Part shown: piece after piece, positions 32,772 through 40,501 of the stretch
Numbering within the stretch: the stretch's first letter is position 1
Layout: every line of letters starts with the position of its first letter
Origin: JBCBGF01 sp038526915
GTDB lineage: Bacteria > Pseudomonadota > Alphaproteobacteria > Rhodobacterales > Rhodobacteraceae
Assembly (NCBI GenBank): GCA_038526915.1
Contig: JBCBGF010000013.1
Coordinates: 8,470-72,469, forward strand
Direction of reading: 5' to 3'
Length of the DNA stretch: 64,000 nt
The notes under the pieces: model-generated
Seen by the model: the letters and a program-made list of their open reading frames with translations, nothing else
What the model was told of the DNA's origin: nothing
Databases searched by the model: none
Translations under genes and position numbers: made by a program

Positions 32772-33215
32772 ATGTTCGACCCCCGCAAAATATCCGGGCT
32801 GGAGTTCCTGACCGCCCTCAAAAACGGTGAGATCCCGCCGCCCAGCATGGCCCTCACTCTGGGCTTTGCACCCACCGAGATGGCCCATGGCACGATCACC
32901 TTCCGCGCGACCCCGGGCACCGAGGTGCTGAACCCGATGGGCGTGGTCCATGGCGGCTGGTACGGCGCGCTTCTCGACACGGTGATGGGCTGCGCGGTGC
33001 AGACCACCCTGTCCGCCGGGCGGACCTACACAACGCTCGAATACAAGGTGAACCTCACCCGCGCGATCCCGCCAGGCACGCTGGCCGAGGCCGTGGGCGA
33101 GGTGCAGCATGGCGGACGCTCGACAGCTGTGGCACGGGGCGAGATACGCGGCGTCGAGGATGGCAAGCTCTATGCCACAGGCTCCACCACCTGCATCCTG
33201 ATGGATTTGCCCTAA
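32772..33215 (+). CDS. PaaI-type hotdog-fold thioesterase
   Basis: 147 residues. The hotdog core shows NPMGVVHGGWYGALLDTVMG, with the HGG motif and the conserved Asp of the PaaI/4HBT family, and TTLEYKVNLTRAIPPGT. Such enzymes hydrolyse acyl- or aryl-CoA thioesters; the substrate cannot be read. It lies 42 bases after metF. Its stop codon overlaps the end of the convergent DUF2235 gene by four bases. Confidence 0.87.
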   Translation: MFDPRKISGLEFLTALKNGEIPPPSMALTLGFAPTEMAHGTITFRATPGTEVLNPMGVVHGGWYGALLDTVMGCAVQTTLSAGRTYTTLEYKVNLTRAIPPGTLAEAVGEVQHGGRSTAVARGEIRGVEDGKLYATGSTTCILMDLP

Positions 33216-34360
33216 CCCGTCTTTGGTCCGGGAAATATCCCGGGGGAAGCCCGGAGATCCTCCGGGCTGGGGGCAGCGCCCCCGTCGGGGTCGTCGAACA
33301 CCTGCGCCACCCGGCGGCTGGGCAGGCGCCGCGCGTGATAGCTGTCAAGCGCCGTGGGGTGGATCGCCTCGGTGGGGTCCGCGCCCACCCGGCGGCGGCT
33401 GCGCAACAGGAAGATCTTGCCCCAGCTGCGCCAGGTGCCCGAGGATGGCGCGGTGGGATCGGTGGGATAGCGCGCGCGCCAGTCGGGCGGCAGGGCCAGC
33501 CCGCAGCGCTCGGCCCGTTCCAGCATCCACGTCAGTGGGATGTTGGCCATGGGACGGGCATCGAGGAATCCCGCCAACTGGCCGCCCACATCGCCGTGGC
33601 TGCCCCGGAACCAGACCTGTTCCACATGACCGGGCCAATCGGGCTGGTATTCCCAAAGGACGGGGGTAAAGGCCTCGCGCGTCTCGTGGAGGGCCAGCGC
33701 GTGATAGCCGTGGCGCACGGACAGGCCCAGCGCATGGTTGTGGAAGGCATGCGCCTTTTCCGCCCAGCGCCAGAGCACCGGCGCGCGGAAACCCAGCGCT
33801 TTTACTGTGTCCCACACACCCACCATCTCGATCGGGGCCTCGCGGTGGCAGCGGGCGGCGCGGAAGATGCGCGCGGCGTTGCTGCCTGCCCCGCGTTCGT
33901 AATAGCGGTAGGCGAGGCGGATGTTGCTTTCCGTGGCGTAGTCGGCGCGCAGAAGCCCGACGCGGTCGATCACACCGGCCAGCGAGCGCACGGCATAGGC
34001 CCCGCGGGAATAGCCGAAGAGAAAGATCCGGTCGCCGGGGCGATAGCGTGAGGCGAGGATGCCGTAGACCCGGCGGATCTGACGGTTGATGCCGCGGCCT
34101 TCGATTACGTCAAGCGTGCTGCGCCAGTGCTGCCACTGAACCCCCGCCTCATAGCGCAGCGAGACAGCAGCGGGGTCGGAGGCTTCGCGGATCAGTTTGT
34201 AGGTGATGCCTGCGTTGGTTTCATGCCCGTCGCGCAGGGACGACATGGTGCCGTCGATGATGATCACATGATCGCGCCGGCCCCGTGACGGCAGGGTCAC
34301 GGTCTGCTCGGCCCGCCCGAACCGCCGCATCAGCTGGCGCAGGGTGCGGGTCAGCGCCAT
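33212..34360 (-). CDS. DUF2235 family alpha/beta hydrolase-like protein
   Basis: 382 residues. The DUF2235 (phospholipase effector-like) domain has HVIIIDGTMSS at the N-terminus, the nucleophile elbow FGYSRGAYAVRSLAGVI (G-x-S-x-G), VWDTVKALG, and WFRGSHGDVGGQ with candidate catalytic His/Asp. Some members are T6SS lipase effectors; no T6SS gene is near, and there is no signal peptide. The last 24 or so codons lie inside a family B repeat, so the true C-terminus was probably remodelled by the repeat. Confidence 0.85.
   Translation of the reverse strand: MALTRTLRQLMRRFGRAEQTVTLPSRGRRDHVIIIDGTMSSLRDGHETNAGITYKLIREASDPAAVSLRYEAGVQWQHWRSTLDVIEGRGINRQIRRVYGILASRYRPGDRIFLFGYSRGAYAVRSLAGVIDRVGLLRADYATESNIRLAYRYYERGAGSNAARIFRAARCHREAPIEMVGVWDTVKALGFRAPVLWRWAEKAHAFHNHALGLSVRHGYHALALHETREAFTPVLWEYQPDWPGHVEQVWFRGSHGDVGGQLAGFLDARPMANIPLTWMLERAERCGLALPPDWRARYPTDPTAPSSGTWRSWGKIFLLRSRRRVGADPTEAIHPTALDSYHARRLPSRRVAQVFDDPDGGAAPSPEDLRASPGIFPGPKTG
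33220..33284. repeat. Intergenic structured repeat, family B copy 4
   Basis: CTTTGG, AATATCCCGGGGG, an 8-bp stem AGCCCGGA-GATCC-TCCGGGCT (33248-33268) and GGGGGCAGCGCCCCC. It lies after the thioesterase gene and overlaps the 3' coding end of the convergent DUF2235 gene. Confidence 0.8.
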
Positions 34361-34449
34361 GGCAGCATTATGCGATAAGCCCCGGTCATGATTGCACTAT
34401 CCTGCACCACGAAAGGCCCTGTCGAGAAACGTTTCAGTGACGCAGTGTT

Positions 34450-35589
34450 TCAGATCAGGGACTGGACTGTTGCCGGTACAATCCGCCCGTATCCGTTGAA
34501 CCGTGTCGCGGTGACGGTGGCGTAGGCGCCCATGCCGTGGAAGATCACATAGTCGCCCTCGGCCAGATCGGCAGGCAGTGGCAGGGGCTCCGGCAGGCGG
34601 TCGAGGCTGTCGCAGGTGGGGCCGAAGATGGTGCGTGGGGTGGGTTTGCCCTGGCGCAATGTCCCGTCCGGGGCCAGCACTTGCAGGCGGTCGACGGCGC
34701 CCAGGATCGGGGCCTCAGAGAGGCCGCCGTAGATGCCGTCGTTCAGGAAGACCGTGCCGTCCGCGCGGATGGACTTGACCCGGGTGGCCAGCGCGCCGGC
34801 ATCAGCCACCATGGCGCGTCCTGGTTCGCAGAGCAGAGCCGGTGCGGGGGGGCCGAAGGCGGTGGCGGTGGTACGGGCGATCTCGGCGAAGATGGCGGCG
34901 AGATCGGGGGCTGCGGGTCCGCGTTGGGCGGGGAAGCCGCCGCCGACATTCAAACGGTCGAGCGTGACGCCTGCCTCGTTTGCGATCTCTCCGGCGGCTC
35001 GGATATATAGGGCCCAGGCCGCCGGGTCGGGGCATTGGGTGCCGGGGTGGAAGGTCATGGCGGGGCGAAAGCCCAGCGCGGCCACCTGACGGAGGAGCGG
35101 GATGCAGGTTTCAGGCGGAGCGCCGAACTTGGCGCCGAAGTCATACGCGGCCCCGGCGACGGGGAGTTTCAGGCGGACGGCGACCTCGATCCCCGCCGGT
35201 GGGATATGTGCGGCGATCTTGTTGAGTTCGCCGGCGTCGTCAACGGAGTAGGAGGTGACGCCAAAGTCGCGGGCGGCCTGGATCTCGGCCACGGACCTCA
35301 CCGGATTGTTGTAGTGGAGGACCGCCTGACGCGACGCGGTGCGGGCGCGGGCCATCTCGTCGGGGGAAGCCACATCGAAGGTGGTGATCCCGGCGGCGAC
35401 GAGGGTGTCGAGCACCTCCGGCGCATCGTTTGCTTTGACGGCGTAGGTGACGAGGCCGGGAAAGCCGCGGCGGAACTGGCGGGCTGTCGCGGCGAGCGTG
35501 GCGGGGGCGAAGAACTGGACGGGATGGTCGGGTTGAGTTGTGCGCAGCAAGTGGGTGGGCGTCGGCCAGACGGCGGGATGGCGGCTCAT
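34450..35589 (-). CDS. Type III PLP-dependent decarboxylase (ornithine/lysine type)
   Basis: 379 residues. Alanine-racemase-fold barrel with the PLP Lys in TYAVKANDAPEVL, the phosphate-binding Gly-rich segment NVGGGFPAQRG and LLCEPGRAMVADAG. The C-terminal domain has FGPTCDSLDRL with the substrate-binding Cys and Asp of eukaryotic-type ornithine decarboxylases. It should make putrescine from ornithine (or cadaverine from lysine). Divergent from an Lrp-type regulator that probably controls it. Confidence 0.9.
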   Translation of the reverse strand: MSRHPAVWPTPTHLLRTTQPDHPVQFFAPATLAATARQFRRGFPGLVTYAVKANDAPEVLDTLVAAGITTFDVASPDEMARARTASRQAVLHYNNPVRSVAEIQAARDFGVTSYSVDDAGELNKIAAHIPPAGIEVAVRLKLPVAGAAYDFGAKFGAPPETCIPLLRQVAALGFRPAMTFHPGTQCPDPAAWALYIRAAGEIANEAGVTLDRLNVGGGFPAQRGPAAPDLAAIFAEIARTTATAFGPPAPALLCEPGRAMVADAGALATRVKSIRADGTVFLNDGIYGGLSEAPILGAVDRLQVLAPDGTLRQGKPTPRTIFGPTCDSLDRLPEPLPLPADLAEGDYVIFHGMGAYATVTATRFNGYGRIVPATVQSLI

Positions 35590-35656
35590 GTTCGACCCCT
35601 TGTGAGACGTTGATGGGGGCAGTGTGCCAAAGCGTATTGTCGATATCGCTTGTCAC

Positions 35657-35691
35657 TTTGCACATTTCGTCAGTATTTTTGCGCATACTGA
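35657..35691. promoter_or_regulatory. Inverted and direct repeats between decarboxylase and Lrp-type genes
   Basis: TCAGTAT (35670-35676) and ATACTGA (35685-35691) are perfect inverted copies with an eight-base spacer. In addition TTTGCACAT (35657) and TTTGCGCAT (35678) are near-identical direct copies exactly 21 bp apart, two helical turns. Multiple helically phased half-sites are typical for Lrp/AsnC octamer binding. Confidence 0.55.
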
Positions 35692-35708
35692 TAGATATGG
35701 GGTACAAA

Positions 35709-36140
35709 ATGGACGACCTCGACGACCGATTGCTGACCCTGCTTGGGGAAAACGCCCGCCTGCCGGTGGCCAAGCTGGCCGCAGCACTGGGCGTGGCCCG
35801 CGCAACGGTTCAAACCCGGATTGACCGGCTGGAGGCGTCTGGCGTGATCGCGGGCTATACCGTGCGGCGCGGGGCTGAGGCGCGGGCGCGGCGGATCCAT
35901 GCCACGGCACTTATCACGCTGGAGCCGCGCACCCTGCCCAGTGTGATCCAGCGGCTGAAGGCGATCCGGTATGTGGCGCGGGCGCATACGACATCGGGCC
36001 GGTTCGACCTGATCCTGTCGCTGGTGGCCGAGACGACCGAGGATCTGGACAAGACGCTGGACCAGATCGGCGCCCTGCCCGGCGTGCGGGGGTCAGAAAG
36101 CCTGATCCATCTGAGCACGCGGATCGATCGCCCGGCGTGA
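35709..36140 (+). CDS. Lrp/AsnC family transcriptional regulator
   Basis: 143 residues from ATG 35709; ATG 35697 would add four residues. N-terminal winged HTH (DDRLLTLLGENARLPVAKLA, RATVQTRIDRLEASGVIAGY) and C-terminal RAM/ligand domain (THTTSGRFDLILSLVAET-like strand pair). It is divergent from the decarboxylase gene and probably senses an amino acid such as ornithine, lysine or arginine; this last point is inference. Confidence 0.9.
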   Translation: MDDLDDRLLTLLGENARLPVAKLAAALGVARATVQTRIDRLEASGVIAGYTVRRGAEARARRIHATALITLEPRTLPSVIQRLKAIRYVARAHTTSGRFDLILSLVAETTEDLDKTLDQIGALPGVRGSESLIHLSTRIDRPA

Positions 36141-36149
36141 CGCGCGCGG

Positions 36150-36917
36150 CTAGCGGTCTTCCAGTGCCGTCCAGGTCTCCTCAGCGCGCGGGCCCACGTC
36201 ACCGTCCCACCACATATCCCGGCCCCGACGGAAGACGGTGATGAGGTCGCCTGGGTTGTAGACGACGAGTTGGCTGGCATCGCGCATCAGGCTGCGGCCG
36301 TCGGTTCCGTCGGGCAGGCGCCAGTGGAGGCGGGCCTGTTGGCGGCCGTTCACCTCGATCTTCAGTCGGCGCATTTCTGTCACCTCGGCCACCAGTTCCT
36401 CGCCATAGCGGCGGGCGAGGATGGCGCGGTTGGTTTTCATGCCGAAGAACCACAGGGTGCCAAGGCCGATTGCGCCGACGGCCCAGCCGACCATGCGCGC
36501 GATGCGCCCGTTGGTGGCGTTGAGGCCGACAGTGTGTTCGAAGCGTTCAGGCTCATACGGGAGGTAACGGATGTCACGGGGTTCGCCGACGACCGTTTCA
36601 TCATAGACGTGCATGGGCACTGCGCGTTCGACGTTGACGGTGTGCATTGTGGGCGTGTCGAAGAAGAAGCGGACGAAATAGGTGCGCGTCGCCTCGCCAT
36701 CGTTCCACTCGACTTCCCTGCGGCGCTCCAGGATCCGGGCCTGGGTGGTCACGCCGTCCCGCTCAAACAGCATGGCCGAGCGTGCATAGCCGACCATCAG
36801 CCCCGCCACGACCATCATCACAAGCGCGATGATGAGCGAGACCCAGCCGCCCAGCCGGAAGAACAGGCTGAACCAGCCCCGCGGCTTGTCGCGGTCGTGT
36901 TTGCGGACGACCTTCAT
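36150..36917 (-). CDS. DUF3592 membrane protein
   Basis: 255 residues from ATG 36917. One hydrophobic segment near the N-terminus (WVSLIIALVMMVVAGLMVGY) and one in the middle (MVGWAVGAIGLGTLWFFG) frame a soluble domain with ARILERRREVEWNDGEATRT, the DUF3592 strand pattern. The role is unknown; DUF3592 proteins are inner-membrane proteins. A far longer frame on this strand runs into valS but is antisense. It converges with the Lrp-type gene, nine bases apart. Confidence 0.8.
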   Translation of the reverse strand: MKVVRKHDRDKPRGWFSLFFRLGGWVSLIIALVMMVVAGLMVGYARSAMLFERDGVTTQARILERRREVEWNDGEATRTYFVRFFFDTPTMHTVNVERAVPMHVYDETVVGEPRDIRYLPYEPERFEHTVGLNATNGRIARMVGWAVGAIGLGTLWFFGMKTNRAILARRYGEELVAEVTEMRRLKIEVNGRQQARLHWRLPDGTDGRSLMRDASQLVVYNPGDLITVFRRGRDMWWDGDVGPRAEETWTALEDR

Positions 36918-36986
36918 ATTCTGCCCTTTCCGGCCCTGCCCCCCCGCGTTACATAGCCTGCGAAATCTGGCACGAGCGTGGCGATT

Positions 36987-39900
36987 ATGGCGATGGACAA
37001 GACTTTCGATGCAGGCGAGGCCGAGGCGCGGATCTATGCGGCCTGGGTCGCGGCGGGCGCGTTCAAGGCGGGGGCAAATGCCTCGCGCGAGGAGACGTTT
37101 AGCGTTCTGATCCCGCCGCCCAACGTGACCGGCGCGCTGCACATGGGCCACGCCTTCAACAACACGCTGCAGGATATCCTCACCCGTTGGCACCGGATGC
37201 GGGGCTTCGACACGCTGTGGCAGCCGGGGACGGACCATGCGGGAATTGCGACCCAGATGGTTGTCGAGCGAGAGCTGGCCAAAACCAACCGCCGCCGCAC
37301 CGATTTCAGCCGCGAGGAGTTTCTGGAGCTTGTCTGGGAGCAGAAAAAGCGGTCGCGCGGGAACATTCGCGGGCAGTTGGAGCGGCTGGGGGCGTCGTGT
37401 GACTGGGACCGTGAGGCGTTTACCATGGCAGGCGCTCCGGGCGATCCGGGCGATACGCCGGGGGGGCAGAACTTCCATGACGCGGTGATCCGGGTCTTCG
37501 TCGACATGTACGAGAAGGGCCTGATCTATCGCGGCAAGCGGCTGGTGAACTGGGACCCGCATTTCGAGACGGCGATCTCGGACCTGGAGGTCGAGAACAC
37601 CGAAGTTGACGGGCATATGTGGCACTTCAAATACCCGCTCGCGGGCGGGGCCACCTATACCTATGTCGAGAAAGATGAAGACGGGAATATCGTGCTTGAG
37701 GAAGAGCGCGACTATATCTCCATCGCCACAACGCGGCCCGAGACGATGCTGGGCGATGGGGCCGTTGCGGTTCACCCGTCTGATGAGCGCTATGCGCCAA
37801 TTGTCGGGAAACTCTGTGAAATCCCTGTAGGGCCGAAGGAGCATCGGCGGTTGATCCCGATCATCACCGATCCCTATCCGGACCCTGAACTCGGGTCGGG
37901 CGCAGTGAAGATCACCGGGGCGCATGACTTCAACGACTATGAGGTCGCCAAGCGCGGCGGCATCCCGATGTACCGGCTAATGGATACCAAAGGCGCGATG
38001 CGCGATGACGGGGCGCCCTATGCCGAGGCCGCGGACATCGCAATGGCGGTTGCTCGGGGCGAGCGGGAGTTGGGCGAGGCGGAGTGCGATACCGTGAACC
38101 TCGTCCCCGACGACCTGCGCGGGCTGGATCGGTTCGAGGCGCGCAAGCGGGTTGTGGAGCAGATCACCGGTGAAGGGCTGGCGGTGATGACCACGGCGGA
38201 TGATCCGCGGCTGGGCGGCAAGCCGGGTGAGCCGGACGAGTCCGTGCCGCTGGTCGAGGCGAAGAAGATCATGCAACCTTTTGGGGATCGGTCAAAAGTC
38301 GTCATCGAGCCGATGCTGACCGACCAGTGGTTCGTCGATGCCGAAAAGATCGTCGGCCCGGCGATTGAGGGGGTTGAGAACGGATCGACCCGGATCCTGC
38401 CGGAGCAGGACAAGAAGGTCTATTTCAACTGGCTGCGCGAGATTGAGCCTTGGTGCATCTCGCGGCAGTTGTGGTGGGGGCATCAGATACCGGTTTGGTA
38501 TGGGCCGAGCGTTCGATCCGAAAACGTTGGGTTGGAGAATGACAAGCGCACCATTTGGGACTTTCAGAACCCGGTCGCGTTTTGCGCTCCCAATGAGTCT
38601 GAGATGATTGACGCTGCGCGCGCATACTACGCCGAGCGAGACAGCTTGTTCGGCGGCCTGAATATCGTGGCTGACGCAGCTACCGCCGAGCAATACGCAC
38701 ATCATGACGACGATGGCGCAGGCTATTACTACGTTCAGATGTGGCGCGACCCCGACGTCCTCGACACCTGGTTCTCCTCCGGTCTCTGGCCCATCGGCAC
38801 GCTGGGCTGGCCGGAGGAAACCGAGGCCATGCAGAAATACTTCCCCACGAGCGTCCTGATCACCGGGTTCGACATCATCTTCTTCTGGGTCGCCCGGATG
38901 ATGATGATGCAATACGCCGTGGTCGGCCAAAAGCCGTTCGACACCGTCTATGTCCACGCCCTCGTCCGCGACGAGAAGGGCAAGAAGATGTCGAAATCGC
39001 TGGGCAACGTGCTCGACCCCCTCGACCTCGTCGATGAGTTCGGGGCGGATGCGGTGCGCTTCACGCTGACCTCGATGGCGGCGATGGGGCGGGACTTGAA
39101 GCTCTCGACGCAACGCATTGCGGGGTATCGCAATTTCGGGACGAAACTGTGGAATGCGTTCCGGTTTGCCGAGATGAACGGGGTGCTGGGTGGCGCGCCG
39201 TCGGCCACGCCGCCTGTAGCCACGGAGACCGTCAATCGCTGGATCATCGGTGAGACGGCGCGGGTGCGGGAAGAGGTGGATGCGGCGCTTGCGGCCTACC
39301 GCTTCAATGACGCGGCGAATGCGCTTTATGCCTTCGTCTGGGGAAAGGTCTGCGACTGGTATCTGGAGTTCTCGAAGCCGCTGTTTGCCAGCGGGGATGA
39401 GGCGGTGATGGCCGAGACGCGGGCGACGATGGCCTGGGTTCTGGATCAGTGCCTGGTCCTGTTGCACCCGATCATGCCGTTTATCACGGAAGAGCTGTGG
39501 GCTGCGTCGGCAGAGCGGGCGAAGATGCTGATCCATGCGGACTGGCCTGAGTACACGGCGGATGATCTGGTGGACTCGGCGGCGGAGGCCGAGATGCGTT
39601 GGGTCATCGCGATGATCGAGGCGGTGCGGTCGGTGCGCGGTGAGATGAACGTGCCCGCGGCGTTGAAGGTGGATCTGTTGCAGGTGGAACTGGATGCGGC
39701 GGGTCAGGCGGCGTGGAACCGGAACGCGGCGCTGATCGAGCGGCTGGCGCGGATTGAGAGCGTGACGGTGGCGGACGCGGCGCCTAAGGGGGCGGCGACG
39801 ATTACCGTGCCGGGCGGGACCTATGCGTTGCCGTTGGCCGATATCATTGACGTGGGGGCGGAGAAGGCGCGGTTGGAGAAGTCTTTGCAGAAGCTCGGCA

Positions 39901-40058
39901 AGGAACTGGGCGGTTTGCGCGGGCGGCTGGGGAACCCGAAGTTCATCGACAGCGCCCCGGAAGACGTGGTCGAGGAGACGCGCACACTCGCGGCGGAGAA
40001 GGAGGCCGAGGAGGTTCGACTGAAGACGGCGCTGGCGCGGTTGGCGGAGGTGGCTTGA
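36987..40058 (+). CDS. valS: Valyl-tRNA synthetase
   Basis: 1023 residues from ATG 36987 (ATG 36993 and GTG 36978 are also in frame). HIGH motif in PPPNVTGALHMGHAFNN, editing (CP1) domain with ATTRPETMLGD, KMSKS in GKKMSKSLGNVLDP, the LDTWFSSGLWP segment, and a C-terminal coiled coil (EKARLEKSLQKLGKELGGLR). It is longer than E. coli ValRS. The extra residues before the WRDPDVLDTW segment (about residues 505-590, DNA 38500-38720) are encoded by DNA visibly less GC-rich than the rest. It charges tRNA-Val. Confidence 0.97.
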   Translation: MAMDKTFDAGEAEARIYAAWVAAGAFKAGANASREETFSVLIPPPNVTGALHMGHAFNNTLQDILTRWHRMRGFDTLWQPGTDHAGIATQMVVERELAKTNRRRTDFSREEFLELVWEQKKRSRGNIRGQLERLGASCDWDREAFTMAGAPGDPGDTPGGQNFHDAVIRVFVDMYEKGLIYRGKRLVNWDPHFETAISDLEVENTEVDGHMWHFKYPLAGGATYTYVEKDEDGNIVLEEERDYISIATTRPETMLGDGAVAVHPSDERYAPIVGKLCEIPVGPKEHRRLIPIITDPYPDPELGSGAVKITGAHDFNDYEVAKRGGIPMYRLMDTKGAMRDDGAPYAEAADIAMAVARGERELGEAECDTVNLVPDDLRGLDRFEARKRVVEQITGEGLAVMTTADDPRLGGKPGEPDESVPLVEAKKIMQPFGDRSKVVIEPMLTDQWFVDAEKIVGPAIEGVENGSTRILPEQDKKVYFNWLREIEPWCISRQLWWGHQIPVWYGPSVRSENVGLENDKRTIWDFQNPVAFCAPNESEMIDAARAYYAERDSLFGGLNIVADAATAEQYAHHDDDGAGYYYVQMWRDPDVLDTWFSSGLWPIGTLGWPEETEAMQKYFPTSVLITGFDIIFFWVARMMMMQYAVVGQKPFDTVYVHALVRDEKGKKMSKSLGNVLDPLDLVDEFGADAVRFTLTSMAAMGRDLKLSTQRIAGYRNFGTKLWNAFRFAEMNGVLGGAPSATPPVATETVNRWIIGETARVREEVDAALAAYRFNDAANALYAFVWGKVCDWYLEFSKPLFASGDEAVMAETRATMAWVLDQCLVLLHPIMPFITEELWAASAERAKMLIHADWPEYTADDLVDSAAEAEMRWVIAMIEAVRSVRGEMNVPAALKVDLLQVELDAAGQAAWNRNAALIERLARIESVTVADAAPKGAATITVPGGTYALPLADIIDVGAEKARLEKSLQKLGKELGGLRGRLGNPKFIDSAPEDVVEETRTLAAEKEAEEVRLKTALARLAEVA

Positions 40059-40101
40059 TCTCAGGCCACGGTCGGGCGTTGACGGTCTTTCTAAGCGGTT
40101 A

Positions 40102-40182
40102 GGGCAGTCCCCGACCGCGGGTGGGGGCGAAGCCCCCGCCCATGGGGGCGGTCGGGGGCTGCCCGGCCTGCGGCCGGGCGGG
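40102..40182. repeat. Intergenic structured repeat, family A copy 4
   Basis: The large inverted repeat (GGGCAGTCCCCGACCGC to GCGGTCGGGGGCTGCCC) encloses GGGTGGGGGCGAAGCCCCC and is followed by CCCGGCC-TGC-GGCCGGG. Orientation is as in copy 1. It lies between the 3' ends of valS and the small minus-strand Tat-signal gene. Confidence 0.8.
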
Positions 40183-40242
40183 TCCTTCGTTACGCGCAGT
40201 CCCCTAGACTAGACGTTCAAGTGGTCTGCCTTGCATTGCCGC

Positions 40243-40401
40243 TTAATACGGCACCCAACGCTCCACCGCCCGCATCCCGCCTTGCGCCTTGTCCACCACC
40301 AGTTTCAGCACCCACCGCCCTCGCGTGGCGGCGACAGGGAGCGTGAGGCGCAGCGTGCTGGCGGCGGCGGCGCTGGCGATAAAGGTGCGGCGGTTGAGCA
40401 T
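40243..40401 (-). CDS. Small 52-residue protein with twin-arginine signal
   Basis: Reading from ATG 40401 gives 52 residues, starting MLNRRTFIASAAAASTLRL and ending AVERWVPY. AGAGG lies five bases upstream of the ATG. The N-terminus has a twin-arginine motif (NRRTFIAS), an Ala-rich hydrophobic core and a possible cleavage site after LPVAA. The mature part would be only about 27 residues (RWVLKLVVDKAQGGMRAVER). A 7-1-7 Fur-like box sits 14 bases upstream. It could be a complete tiny exported protein or a remnant. Not recognised. Confidence 0.55.
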   Translation of the reverse strand: MLNRRTFIASAAAASTLRLTLPVAATRGRWVLKLVVDKAQGGMRAVERWVPY

Positions 40402-40414
40402 GGGAACCTCTAGT

Positions 40415-40429
40415 TGCGAATGATTCTCA
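40415..40429. promoter_or_regulatory. Fur/Mur-like 7-1-7 box
   Basis: TGCGAAT-G-ATTCTCA is a 7-1-7 inverted repeat with one mismatch and resembles the TGANAATNATTNTCA class bound by Fur-family repressors. It is directly upstream of the small Tat-signal gene (start 40401) and about 70 bases upstream of the aminotransferase gene on the other strand. Confidence 0.45.
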
Positions 40430-40501
40430 TGTGGGGTCGCGGCTATCCATCGTCAAGGGCCCGCTTGCGCCGCTTTGGCGTTTGCGCTTTGACTGCCTCC
40501 C

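Noticed and set aside
36918..37925. Extension of the DUF3592 frame deep into valS on the opposite strand
   Set aside because: It is antisense to well-conserved valS; a standard DUF3592 N-terminus begins at ATG 36917.
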